NCBI RefSeq assembly: GCF_025354435.1
Contig: NZ_JANXMU010000042.1
Span: 1-43,713, forward strand
DNA from: Rhodoferax sp.
Lineage (GTDB): Bacteria > Pseudomonadota > Gammaproteobacteria > Burkholderiales > Burkholderiaceae_C
Length of the DNA stretch: 43,713 bases
Direction: 5' to 3'
Each line of letters opens with the position of its first letter. Position 1 is the stretch's first letter. The position numbers and the translations under genes are program-made. The notes below the pieces were generated by a model. That model did not search any database. It saw only the letters and a program-made list of their open reading frames with translations, and was not told the origin of the DNA. Below, one piece after another: positions 17,979 through 26,746 of this stretch.

Positions 17979-18040
17979 CTTGGCTGCGCTTGCCTTGGGA
18001 TAACAGTGGCGGTGATTTCGGCCATTTTTTAAGCCAAATT

Positions 18041-18093
18041 GGCCTTTAGCATAGGTAGCGTCTACGCTAGTAGCTATTTAAATAATAGCAAAT
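18041..18093 (+). repeat. Small extragenic element, copy B
   Basis: The segment GGCCTTTAGC...GTAGCTATT...AATAGCAAATCC is related to 10991-11049 and to the reverse of 41085-41136. Internal inverted repeats (GTAGCGTCTACGCTAG and AGCTATTTAAATAATAGC) suggest a folded RNA or mobile REP-like unit. The rest of the 17879-18204 gap holds the 100-bp repeat and a sigma-28-like promoter, with no gene. Confidence 0.6.
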
Positions 18094-18158
18094 CCAATTG
18101 ACCGGAAACCACCGCCTTTTCCGCCGTTCTCGCGCACTGACGCACCGCAAAATAATGC

Positions 18159-18185
18159 TAAAGGTTCCGCCATTTCGGCCGAACC
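18159..18185 (+). promoter_or_regulatory. Candidate sigma-28 promoter for flgIJKL
   Basis: TAAAGGTT, exactly 11 bases, then GCCGAACC. This matches the sigma-28 consensus at 7/8 in the -35 and 5/8 in the -10, and the -10 ends 19 bases before the flgI ATG. It is the best such match I found in the window. Confidence 0.55.
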
Positions 18186-18204
18186 AGACAACGGGTTATT
18201 CGCC

Positions 18205-19341
18205 ATGCATGTTCTCCGCCTCCTGTCGACACGCCGTGCCGTGGCATGGGGATGCGGGCTGTGCATGGCTTTGCTGGCGGCTTTGCCCGCGCAGGCGCTG
18301 CGCATCAAGGAAGTCGCGTCCATCCAGGGCGTGCGAAGCAACCAGTTGACCGGCTACGGGCTGGTGGTGGGGCTGGACGGCACCGGGGACCAGACCACCC
18401 AGATGCCCTACACCTCGCAAAGCCTGTCTAGCTACCTGCAGCAGATGGGCATCACCCTGCCCGCCAGCCTGGCATCGTCGCTGCAGCTGAAGAACGTGGC
18501 GGCGGTGATCGTCACCGCACAACTGCCCGCCTTTGCCCAGCCGGGCCAGACGATTGACATCAACGTCGCCAGCATGGGCAACTCCAAGTCGCTCAAGGGC
18601 GGCTTGCTGATCGCCACGCCGCTGCGCGGAGCCGACGGCGAAATCTACGCCATGGCCCAGGGCAATATGGTGGTGGCCGGAGCCGGTGCCGCCGCCGGGG
18701 GCAGCAAAGTACAGATCAACCACCTCAGCGCCGGCCGCATCCCCAGCGGTGCGCAGGTGGAACGCAGCGTGCCCACACCGCTGCAGGATGGCGACTTCAT
18801 CACCCTGGACCTGAACGCCAGCGACTTCCAGACCGCCCGCCGCGTGGCCGCCGCCGTCAACAACCGCCTGGGCAGCGGCCTGGCCAACGCCATGGACGGC
18901 CGCACCGTGCGGGTCCGCGCACCCAATGACCCGAATGCCCGCGTCAACTTTCTGGCCGACCTGGAAGAGCTGACCATGGAATCCTCGGCCCCCGCGGCCA
19001 AGGTGGTGATCAACTCCCGCACCGGCTCCATCGTGTTGAACCAATCGGTCACGCTCGGCCCCTGCGCCATTGCGCACGGCAATTTGTCCATCAGCATCAG
19101 CACCACGCCCTCGGTGAGCCAGCCCAACGCCTTGTCGCAAGGGCAGACGGTGGTGACGGAAAAGAGCAACATCCAGATCAAGCAAGAGCCCGGCATCCTG
19201 ATCCAGGTGCCGCCCGCGCCGCAACTGGCCGACGTGGTGCGCGCCCTGAACGCCCTGGGCGCCACGCCGCAGGATCTGTTGGCCATCCTGCAGGCCATCA
19301 AGGCTGCGGGCGCACTGAATGCTGAACTGGAGGTGATCTGA
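18205..19341 (+). CDS. flgI: Flagellar P-ring protein FlgI
   Basis: A 378-residue periplasmic P-ring subunit. The signal peptide ends near LPAQA at residue 31, and the mature protein starts LRIKEVASIQGVRSNQLTGY, which is diagnostic. The C-terminal region holds VVTEKSNIQIKQEPG and a final AAGALNAELEVI. Its stop overlaps the flgJ start by one base (TGATG). The gap upstream carries repeats and a sigma-28-like promoter, so flgI may start its own transcript. Confidence 0.96.
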   Translation: MHVLRLLSTRRAVAWGCGLCMALLAALPAQALRIKEVASIQGVRSNQLTGYGLVVGLDGTGDQTTQMPYTSQSLSSYLQQMGITLPASLASSLQLKNVAAVIVTAQLPAFAQPGQTIDINVASMGNSKSLKGGLLIATPLRGADGEIYAMAQGNMVVAGAGAAAGGSKVQINHLSAGRIPSGAQVERSVPTPLQDGDFITLDLNASDFQTARRVAAAVNNRLGSGLANAMDGRTVRVRAPNDPNARVNFLADLEELTMESSAPAAKVVINSRTGSIVLNQSVTLGPCAIAHGNLSISISTTPSVSQPNALSQGQTVVTEKSNIQIKQEPGILIQVPPAPQLADVVRALNALGATPQDLLAILQAIKAAGALNAELEVI

Positions 19342-20198
19342 TGGCACTGACCCAAACTTCGCAAGTCTCCAGCAATGCGCTGGCCGCCGATGCCCAGTCG
19401 CTGAACGCGCTAAAGATGCAGGCGGGCAAAGACGGCGCAGGTGCCATCAAGGAAACCGCCAAACAGCTGGAATCGCTGTTCATGCGCGAGCTGATCAAAA
19501 GCATGCGCGAGGCCACCACCAAATCCGGCTTGTTCGACAGCCCCCAGGGCGACCTGGGCAGCGACCTGCTGGACCAGCAGCTGTCGGTCACCATGTCGGG
19601 CCAGCCCGGCGGTCTGTCGGCCGCCATTGAGCGCCAGTTGACCCGCCAAACCGTCCCTGCCGACACCAGCGGCACCCTCAAAATGGCCACCCCGCTGGGT
19701 GCCCCGACGGCCAAACCGGCCAGCGTCAGCCAGACCGGCTTTGTCGAGCAGCACAACGCCGCCGCCACCGCCGTGGAGCGGGCCACCGGTATCCCTGCCA
19801 GCTACATGCTGGGCCAGGCCGGGCACGAAACCGGCTGGGGCCGCAAAGAAATCAAGAACCCCGACGGCAGCACTTCGTTCAACCTGTTCGGCATCAAGGC
19901 CGGGAGTGGCTGGACCGGCAAGACCACCACCGTCACCACACACGAAGTAGTCAATGGCGAAACCCGCAAGGTCAGCGCCAAGTTCCGCGCCTACGACTCC
20001 TACCAGGACTCGTTCAACGACTACGCCAACATGATCAACAACAGCCCGCGCTACGCCCAGGCGCGCCAGCAGACCGGCTCGTCCCAGGCCTATGCCACCG
20101 AGCTCAAACGTGCGGGCTACGCCACCGACCCCGACTACGCCGCCAAGCTGAACCGGGCCATCACCGTGACGCAGCAACTGCGCCGGGCCTACGCCTAA
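19341..20198 (+). CDS. flgJ: Rod cap and peptidoglycan hydrolase FlgJ
   Basis: A 285-residue two-domain protein. The N-terminal rod-cap domain (about 20-100, with KQLESLFMRELIKSMREAT) scaffolds rod growth. The C-terminal glucosaminidase domain (about 135-285) opens the peptidoglycan; its catalytic Glu is E163 in GHETGWG, with NLFGIKAG and FRAYDSYQDSFNDYA further on. The dual-domain form is typical of Beta- and Gammaproteobacteria. Confidence 0.95.
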   Translation: MALTQTSQVSSNALAADAQSLNALKMQAGKDGAGAIKETAKQLESLFMRELIKSMREATTKSGLFDSPQGDLGSDLLDQQLSVTMSGQPGGLSAAIERQLTRQTVPADTSGTLKMATPLGAPTAKPASVSQTGFVEQHNAAATAVERATGIPASYMLGQAGHETGWGRKEIKNPDGSTSFNLFGIKAGSGWTGKTTTVTTHEVVNGETRKVSAKFRAYDSYQDSFNDYANMINNSPRYAQARQQTGSSQAYATELKRAGYATDPDYAAKLNRAITVTQQLRRAYA

Positions 20199-20207
20199 AA
20201 GACCGCC

Positions 20208-22109
20208 ATGAGCAACCTCCTCAACGTCGGCTCACGGGCCCTGGTGGCCAATGAAGTAGCCCTGCAAACCATTGGCAACAACATTGCCAACTCCAGCACG
20301 GTCGGCTATTCGCGCCAAAACGTGGTGCTGCAAACGGTGGAAGGCCAGTTCACCGGCGGCGGCTACATCGGCAAGGGTGTGGACATCCAGACCATCCAGC
20401 GCAACCACGACGAGTACCTAACCCGCCAGGCCGCGCTGTCCAAGTCGGTCGCGGCCTCGGACGTGACCCGGGCCACCAAGCTGCTGCAGCTGGAAGACAT
20501 TTTCAAAGGCGGCACCAACGGCCTGGGCGCAGCGGTCACGGACATGATGAATGCGTTCTCCGACGTGGCTAGCGCCCCGACCGACCTGACCGCCCGCACC
20601 GTGGTACTGACGCGTGCCGACGAGGCCGCCGCCCGCTTCAACGATGCCGCCACCCAGCTGACCAATCTGCAAACCGGCCTGACCACCGAGCTGCAAAACG
20701 CCGCAGCCGCGGTCAACACCATCACCACCAACCTGGCGGCGGTGAACGGACAGATCCAGCTGGCCAAGGGCAACGGCCAGTCGCCCAACGACCTGCTGGA
20801 CAAGCGCGACAACCTGATCAGCCAGCTCAACCAGTACATCCAGACCACCCAGATCGATGCCGACGACGGTACGGTCACGGTGTTTGCCGCCAGCAGCCAG
20901 CCGCTGGTGCTGGGTACCAAGGCAACGGCCTTGCAGGTGCAGTCCAACCCGCAGGATGCCTCGCAAAGCCAGATCGCCATGGTGTTTGGCAGCCAGACCG
21001 TGGTGCTGTCCGAAGACATGATGGGCGGCGGATCGATCACCGGCATGCTGAAGTTCCAAAACAAGGACCTGGCCGAAGGTGCCAACCTGCTGGGCCGCAT
21101 CGCCACCAGCATCACCACCGTGGTCAACGCCCAGCACAAGCTCGGGCTGGACCTGGACGGCAATGCCGGGGGCAATCTGTTCAGCCCGGTCAGCATGCCC
21201 ACCGGCGCAGCCGCCAGTTTCAACACCGGCAGCGGCACGGTGAACATCAGCGTGGATGCGCCCACCGTGGCCAAACTCGCTGCCTCGGACTACAAGGTCA
21301 CCTTTACCTCGGCCACGGCGTTTACCGTGCAGCGCCTGTCGGACAACACCACCGTTTTGCCCGACCCCACCACCGGCAGCTACGATGGCTTGGCGATTGC
21401 GGTGGGTGGCACCCCGGCCACGGGCGACAGCTTTTTGCTCCAGCCCTACCGCACGGCGGCCAGCAAAATCACCACGGCCTTTGGTTCGCCACGCCAACTG
21501 GCTGTATCCAGCCCGGTGCAGGCCGCCATGGGCACAGCCAATACCGGCAGCCTGGCCGTGGCCAATCTGGCCGCCAAGTCGGTGCCGATTCCAGCCAACA
21601 TCACGCTGAATTTCACCGGCAGCAACACCTACACCCGCAGCGACACCGGGGCCACGGTCTACACCTACAGCCCTGGCACGCCGATTGCATTTGACTCTGC
21701 CAACCCGTCCTCTGGCTGGTCGCTGACCCTGTCGGGCGCTGCCCAGAATGGCGACAGCATCACGCTAGGCCCGGCCAACCCCAGCTACGCCAAGCTCAAT
21801 GCCGGCAATGCCGATGCGCTACTGGGCCTGCGCGATGTGGCCCTGTTCGACGGCTCCAGCCTGTCCGATGGCTATGCCGCGCTGATGTCGCAGGTGGGCG
21901 TGAAAGTGCAAAGCGTGCAGTACACCGCCGAGGTGTCCAAGTCGATTGCCGACAACCTGGAAACCTCGCGTACCAGCGTCTCGGGCGTGAACCTGGACGA
22001 AGAGGCCGCCAAGTTGCTGCAGTACCAGCAGGCCTACCAGGCATCGGCCAAGATGGTCCAGATTGCCCAAACCATTTTTGACAGCCTGATGGCCAGCGTC
22101 GGCCGGTAG
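20208..22109 (+). CDS. flgK: Hook-filament junction protein FlgK (HAP1)
   Basis: A 633-residue junction protein, longer than E. coli FlgK (547) through an expanded central variable region. The N-terminal axial motif TIGNNIANSSTVGYSRQNV and the C-terminal GVNLDEEAAKLLQYQQAYQA with the final DSLMASVGR are intact. It begins 10 bases after flgJ and precedes flgL by 15 bases. FlgN would be its export chaperone. Confidence 0.95.
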   Translation: MSNLLNVGSRALVANEVALQTIGNNIANSSTVGYSRQNVVLQTVEGQFTGGGYIGKGVDIQTIQRNHDEYLTRQAALSKSVAASDVTRATKLLQLEDIFKGGTNGLGAAVTDMMNAFSDVASAPTDLTARTVVLTRADEAAARFNDAATQLTNLQTGLTTELQNAAAAVNTITTNLAAVNGQIQLAKGNGQSPNDLLDKRDNLISQLNQYIQTTQIDADDGTVTVFAASSQPLVLGTKATALQVQSNPQDASQSQIAMVFGSQTVVLSEDMMGGGSITGMLKFQNKDLAEGANLLGRIATSITTVVNAQHKLGLDLDGNAGGNLFSPVSMPTGAAASFNTGSGTVNISVDAPTVAKLAASDYKVTFTSATAFTVQRLSDNTTVLPDPTTGSYDGLAIAVGGTPATGDSFLLQPYRTAASKITTAFGSPRQLAVSSPVQAAMGTANTGSLAVANLAAKSVPIPANITLNFTGSNTYTRSDTGATVYTYSPGTPIAFDSANPSSGWSLTLSGAAQNGDSITLGPANPSYAKLNAGNADALLGLRDVALFDGSSLSDGYAALMSQVGVKVQSVQYTAEVSKSIADNLETSRTSVSGVNLDEEAAKLLQYQQAYQASAKMVQIAQTIFDSLMASVGR

Positions 22110-22123
22110 GCCAGGAGAAGACC

Positions 22124-23395
22124 ATGAGCAATTCATTCACCCGCCTGGCCAGTGCCACCGGCTACGACAACGCGCTTCGCAATCTGACAACCCGGTACGC
22201 CACCATGTCTGCGCTGCAAGAAAACATGACCTCGGGCAAAAAAATCCTACGCTCCAGCGACGACCCGACTGGCGCCGCCCAGGCCGAACGCGCCAACACC
22301 CGCATCGACCGTATCAAGACCGAGCAGCGCGCGCTGGACACCCAGGTCAGCGCCATCACCCAGGCCGAATCCACGCTGGGCAACGCCAATGACCTGTTGA
22401 CCGAATTCCGCACCCTGGTAGTGCAGGCAGGCGACGGTGCCAACAGCCCGGTGGAGCGCGACACCATTGCCAAGCAACTGGTCGGTATCCGCGACGAACT
22501 GCTGACCCTGGCGAACAAAAAAGACAGCAACGGCATGCCGCTGTTCAACGGCCTGGGCAGCACCTCGGCCCCGTTTGAAACCAGTGCCAACGGCATCGCC
22601 CCCGACCCCGACTACAACTACAACGGCCTGCCTGGCCAGACCGCCGCCAGCACCGTGGCGATACCGTTCACGCTGGACGGCCGCGCTGCCTGGATGGACG
22701 TACCGCAGGGCAACGGCGTATTCAGCGTCAGCCTGGGCGCGGCCAACACCGGCAAGGCGTTTACCGATATCGGGGTGGTCACCGATGCCTCGCTGATGGG
22801 CGCCCAGGGCACCAACTTCACCGTCAATTTCACCGCTCCCGTGGCCCCCGCCACCGGTGCCACCACCTACACGGTGACCAACAACACCACCAACACCACC
22901 TCGGCCGCACAGACCTACACCGCAGGCCAGTCCATCGTGATGGGTGGCATCTCGATGGTGGTGCGCGGCGTGCCCGGCAATGGCGATACGCTCAACGTCA
23001 ACCCCAATGCCACCACTAACCGGCCCAGCATTTTTGACGTGCTCGACCGTAGCATCCGCAGCATGTACGCAGTGGGCTCCACCACCGTGGGGGCCAACAG
23101 CAACGACGCCAACTTCAACCAGGAGCAGGCAATTTCGCTGGCCCAGATCGACACCAGCCTGGAAAAAATCAGCGCCAGCCGGGGCAAAGCGGGCGACCTG
23201 CTGACCCGTGCCGACCGCATCACCGACACCCAGTCCAGCAACACCATCCAGGCCAAGACCGACAAGTCCAACGCCGAAGACATCGACATGATTGCCGCCG
23301 CCGCCGACCAGAGCAACCAGCAAACCGCCTACCAGGCCGCGCTGAAGTCCTACGCCTCGATCCAGAAGCTATCATTGTTTAACTACATCAGTTAA
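22124..23395 (+). CDS. flgL: Hook-filament junction protein FlgL (HAP3)
   Basis: A 423-residue flagellin-like junction protein, longer than E. coli FlgL (317), as is common in Burkholderiales. The N-terminus has LQENMTSGKKILRSSDDPTG and the C-terminus has EDIDMIAAAADQSNQQTAYQ, ending SIQKLSLFNYIS, the flagellin-type D0/D1 helices. A GGAG site lies before the ATG. Confidence 0.94.
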   Translation: MSNSFTRLASATGYDNALRNLTTRYATMSALQENMTSGKKILRSSDDPTGAAQAERANTRIDRIKTEQRALDTQVSAITQAESTLGNANDLLTEFRTLVVQAGDGANSPVERDTIAKQLVGIRDELLTLANKKDSNGMPLFNGLGSTSAPFETSANGIAPDPDYNYNGLPGQTAASTVAIPFTLDGRAAWMDVPQGNGVFSVSLGAANTGKAFTDIGVVTDASLMGAQGTNFTVNFTAPVAPATGATTYTVTNNTTNTTSAAQTYTAGQSIVMGGISMVVRGVPGNGDTLNVNPNATTNRPSIFDVLDRSIRSMYAVGSTTVGANSNDANFNQEQAISLAQIDTSLEKISASRGKAGDLLTRADRITDTQSSNTIQAKTDKSNAEDIDMIAAAADQSNQQTAYQAALKSYASIQKLSLFNYIS

Positions 23396-23428
23396 CCGCG
23401 GACTCCCCGCGCCTACTCCGCGCCCGCA

Positions 23429-24652
23429 ATGGCCACATCTGTCCTTGGCAGCATCACGCTGGGCTACCGCCCGCTGTGGAACGCTGCGCGCAGCCTGGCG
23501 GCGGTGCAGTTGTTCATCGAGGGCCGGGCCGATGCCAGCATCGATGCCGAACGCCTGCTGGGCGCTCTACACGACCAGGGCAAACCCAGCGCGCCGCCGC
23601 TGCTGCTGTCCCTCAAGTCGCCCGCGCTGCTGCGTGACTTGCTGGACCATGCCCCGGCCCCCACCGCTTTCCCCAACCTGGCCCCGTACTGGATCGAAGT
23701 CCGCAGCGAATGGATGGGCAGCCACGCCATGCCACAGCGGGTACAACGCGCCCAACAGCGCGGTTTGCGCCTGGTCTGGCGGGCCGAATCCGACCAGCCC
23801 CCCAGCCCCGAGCTGGCCGCCTGCTTTTTCACCCGCCTGCTGCGCCTGTCGCCGCAGGCTGCGTTGGCCGCCCTGCAGGCCGCAGCCCGCAGCCGTGCCG
23901 GCACGCCGGGCGGAACCAGTCCGGTACAACCCGGCATGCTGTACGAGGGCATTGCCAGCCGCCTGCTGGTGGAGCACTGCCTGGACCAGCAACACGCCAC
24001 CGCCCTGCTGGGCTGGCCCGATGAAGACATCCTGCACGCCCTGCAGCGCCAGGCCACCGCCCCCGACCACCGGGCCATGGTGCAGCTGGTGCAGGCGGTG
24101 GACGACGATGTGCCGGTGGAAAAAATCGAAGCCCTACTGGGCATGGAGCCCATCCTGACCTTCCGCTTCCTGGCCTACGCCAACTCGGCGGCGGTGGGCT
24201 TGCGCAACGAGGTCGAATCGCTGCGCCACGGCCTGATGCTGCTGGGCACCAGCCAGCTCAAGCGTTGGCTGGTCGAGCAACTGCCCCAGGCATCGCGCGA
24301 CCCCAACCTGCGCCCGGTCAAGGCCGCCATGGTGCTGCGCGCCCGGCTGATGGAAAACCTGATGGACTCCGGGGCCGAGCACCAACTGGCCCGCGAAATC
24401 TACCTCTGCGGCCTGTTCTCGCAGATCGACGTGCTGATGGGTGAAGCCCTGGGCAGCGCCCTGCACCGCGTACCTTTGAGCAGCCGCATCTACAACGCCA
24501 CCGTGCGTAACACCGGCCCCTACGCCCCCCTGCTGCATATCGCCAGCGCTTTGGAAAGCGACAACGGTGCCGCGATCCGCACGCTGTCCTACGAACATGG
24601 GATAGGGCTGGAGGAGATTAACCGTGCTTTGCTGCGCACTTTGGCAGATTGA
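23429..24652 (+). CDS. HDOD-domain signalling protein downstream of flgL
   Basis: A 407-residue protein starting 33 bases after flgL on the same strand, so probably the last gene of the flagellar unit. The C-terminal half (about 200-360, with VPVEKIEALLGMEPILTFRF and SLRHGLMLLGTSQLKRWL) is an HDOD domain. The N-terminal half resembles a degenerate EAL-like fold as in the YuxH/CdgJ family (early GYRPLWNAARSLAAVQLF), without EAL catalytic residues. CdgJ-type proteins influence motility in other bacteria, so a motility-linked regulator is inferred. It is convergent with the sugar operon, 56 bases away. Confidence 0.75.
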   Translation: MATSVLGSITLGYRPLWNAARSLAAVQLFIEGRADASIDAERLLGALHDQGKPSAPPLLLSLKSPALLRDLLDHAPAPTAFPNLAPYWIEVRSEWMGSHAMPQRVQRAQQRGLRLVWRAESDQPPSPELAACFFTRLLRLSPQAALAALQAAARSRAGTPGGTSPVQPGMLYEGIASRLLVEHCLDQQHATALLGWPDEDILHALQRQATAPDHRAMVQLVQAVDDDVPVEKIEALLGMEPILTFRFLAYANSAAVGLRNEVESLRHGLMLLGTSQLKRWLVEQLPQASRDPNLRPVKAAMVLRARLMENLMDSGAEHQLAREIYLCGLFSQIDVLMGEALGSALHRVPLSSRIYNATVRNTGPYAPLLHIASALESDNGAAIRTLSYEHGIGLEEINRALLRTLAD

Positions 24653-24708
24653 AATTTTTAGGCGTACCAGCTGCTACAGCATCGCCAGCCGAAGCGCCCG
24701 ACAGCGCC

Positions 24709-25563
24709 TTAGCCGATGCGCCGCATGCAATCGCGGATGTAGGCGTCGGAGGCGTTCAGCTGCGCACTGATGTAGTCGAGCGACCAGCCATGCGTGCCAT
24801 GGCACTTGACGCTGGCCGCGCCCGTATAACCCACGCGCTTAAGCGCCGCCAGCGGCACAGCGTGGTCGAGAGTGCCGTCTGCGCGGGGCAATTGTTTTTC
24901 GCCGGGGCCAAAGTTTAGACCGTCGACGCCTCGGCGATAAGCGCGGTCAATGTCCCATATGTAGTAATAGTAGAGACGCTTACGCTCGGCCAAAAAGGTA
25001 ATGGCCTCGGTGATAGTTTCGCCCATCACCCACAAGTGCGGCGGCGCCAGGCAAACGCCGAGATTTGGGTGGTCGATGTCGGTCACCAAACGCTTTATTT
25101 GGGCCAAACTGTCCACGCCTTCGTCCCAGCGCTTTTCCTCGTTGCCGCCCGCTTCGAAGTCGGCCGAGAATGGCACTGTCAGGTGGTTTTCCACAGCGAT
25201 GCGCACACCGCGCTGCTCGGCCCGGTCAACCAGCGGCGGCAGGAACGTAGCGACAAAGTCGCTGTAGTTGGCCTCGCAATCGAATATCACGGTGTCAATG
25301 CCCAGCTCGGCGGCAAAGTCGATGCGTTCCAGCATTTCAGCCTGGTTCTTGCCGTACATGGTCAGACCACAAGGCTTCAGGTTGTACTTATCCAGCAGTG
25401 CCTTGATGGCCCCAACATCGTCGCCTGGGTTCACATGGTGGGCCAGCGGGGCGGCGCTGGACCAGAGGTTGACTTCGCTGTAGCTGAGTTTGGCGAGTTC
25501 CGCCAGTGCAGCTTCAAGCGGATGGTCATGGTAGGGCAGGATTTCGGCGGTATAACGAAACAT
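24709..25563 (-). CDS. TIM-barrel sugar isomerase/epimerase-like protein with altered metal site
   Basis: A 284-residue AP2-endonuclease-type TIM barrel (sugar phosphate isomerase/epimerase family). I set the start at ATG 25563 (MFRYTAEILPYHDHPLEAAL), with GGAG six bases before it; an upstream ATT extension is implausible. Canonical relatives use E, D, H and E as metal ligands. Here the first Glu is present (AVENH), but the D-x-GH segment reads CLAPPHLWVMGE, the usual HxKD segment reads YYIWDIDRAY, and the last Glu region reads ASVKCHG. Either this is a subfamily with another metal site or it has lost the usual chemistry. It is the last gene of the sugar operon. Confidence 0.75.
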   Translation of the reverse strand: MFRYTAEILPYHDHPLEAALAELAKLSYSEVNLWSSAAPLAHHVNPGDDVGAIKALLDKYNLKPCGLTMYGKNQAEMLERIDFAAELGIDTVIFDCEANYSDFVATFLPPLVDRAEQRGVRIAVENHLTVPFSADFEAGGNEEKRWDEGVDSLAQIKRLVTDIDHPNLGVCLAPPHLWVMGETITEAITFLAERKRLYYYYIWDIDRAYRRGVDGLNFGPGEKQLPRADGTLDHAVPLAALKRVGYTGAASVKCHGTHGWSLDYISAQLNASDAYIRDCMRRIG

Positions 25564-25586
25564 GGTTTTCTCCAATGGGGGTGCGT

Positions 25587-26735
25587 TCAGGACAAAGTGA
25601 CCCAGCTGCTGCCACCCTGGTGGCTACGCAGCACGGCGTCGATAAAAGCCATGCCCTGGCGCCCGTCGCGCACGGTGGGCATGGGGTGGTGCGCGGTGTC
25701 GAACGGCAGGCCTGCGACACGGGCCTGCCAGGCGAGCGAAAAGTCGCGGTAGAGCTGCGCAAAGGCTTCGAAATAACCTTCCGGGTGGCCGGCCGGAAGC
25801 CGCGTAGCCAGGGCCGCATCGCCTCCTGCGGGTGTGGCGCCGCGGCGCACGATCTGCGTAGCTTCGCCCAGGCCCGTGAATAGCAACTGGTCAGGGCTCT
25901 CCTGGTCGAAATGGATAGCGGCGCGGCTGCCGAAGACCCGTAGTTGAAGCCGGTTGGCACTGCCGGTGGCCACTTGGCTGGCCCACAGCATGCCGCGCGC
26001 GCCGCCCTGGTAACGCAGCATGACCTGCACATGGTCGTCCAACGCGCGGCCAGGAACGAACGTGGTCAATTCGGCCGCAAGCTGGTCAACCTGTAGCCCG
26101 GTAACGAAACCGGCCAGGTGAAAGGCATGCGTGCCGATGTCGCCCAACGCACCGGCCGGACCTGCACGCTTGGGGTCCGCACGCCACTCGGCCTGTTTTT
26201 GGCCGGTCAGTTCCAGCGGTTCCGCTAGCCAGTCTTGGGCGTATTCAACCTGCACCACACGGATGTCGCCTAACGCGCCGTTGCGTACCAGTTCCCGGGC
26301 ATGGCGCGCCATCGGATAGCCCGAATAGGTATGCGTCACCATAAACAGCAGGCCCTGGCGCTCAGCCAGTTCCAGCAATACATCCGCATGGTCGAGCCGC
26401 GTCGTCATCGGCTTGTCGCAGATCACATGGATGCCCTGCTCCAGGAAGGCCTGCGCCACCGGGAAGTGCAGGTGGTTCGGGGTAACGATGACCACCGCGT
26501 CGATACCGTCGGGACGCTGCGCCTCACGCCGGGCCATGTCAGCGTAGTCGGCATAGCAACGTTCGGGGTCCAGACGCAGTTCAAGCCCACTGGCCAATGC
26601 CCGCTGCGGGTCGGACGACAACGCTCCGGCGACCAGTTCATAGCCATCGTCCAGGCGGGCAGCAGCACGGTGTGCCGCGGCGATGAAACTGCCCTGGCCA
26701 CCGCCAACGAGGCCGATACGTATGCGTCTTTGCAT
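25587..26735 (-). CDS. Gfo/Idh/MocA family sugar oxidoreductase
   Basis: A 382-residue NAD(P)-dependent dehydrogenase or reductase. The Rossmann motif is [16 protein letters not shown], the family catalytic Lys sits in CDKPMT (Asp replacing the common Glu of EKP), and [13 protein letters not shown] carries the active-site Asp and His. I chose ATG 26735, preceded by GGAAG at five bases; ATG 26747, which overlaps the upstream stop by one base, is a real alternative (four more residues). It lies between two TIM-barrel genes; in known keto-sugar pathways such a second Gfo/Idh enzyme reduces the keto product, which I only infer here. Confidence 0.88.
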   Translation of the reverse strand: MQRRIRIGLVGGGQGSFIAAAHRAAARLDDGYELVAGALSSDPQRALASGLELRLDPERCYADYADMARREAQRPDGIDAVVIVTPNHLHFPVAQAFLEQGIHVICDKPMTTRLDHADVLLELAERQGLLFMVTHTYSGYPMARHARELVRNGALGDIRVVQVEYAQDWLAEPLELTGQKQAEWRADPKRAGPAGALGDIGTHAFHLAGFVTGLQVDQLAAELTTFVPGRALDDHVQVMLRYQGGARGMLWASQVATGSANRLQLRVFGSRAAIHFDQESPDQLLFTGLGEATQIVRRGATPAGGDAALATRLPAGHPEGYFEAFAQLYRDFSLAWQARVAGLPFDTAHHPMPTVRDGRQGMAFIDAVLRSHQGGSSWVTLS

Positions 26736-26746
26736 GTCTGCTTCCA

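Noticed and set aside
24653-24708. Bidirectional terminator between the HDOD gene and the sugar operon
   Set aside because: The convergent gap is GC-rich, but I could not find a clean stem followed by a T-run.
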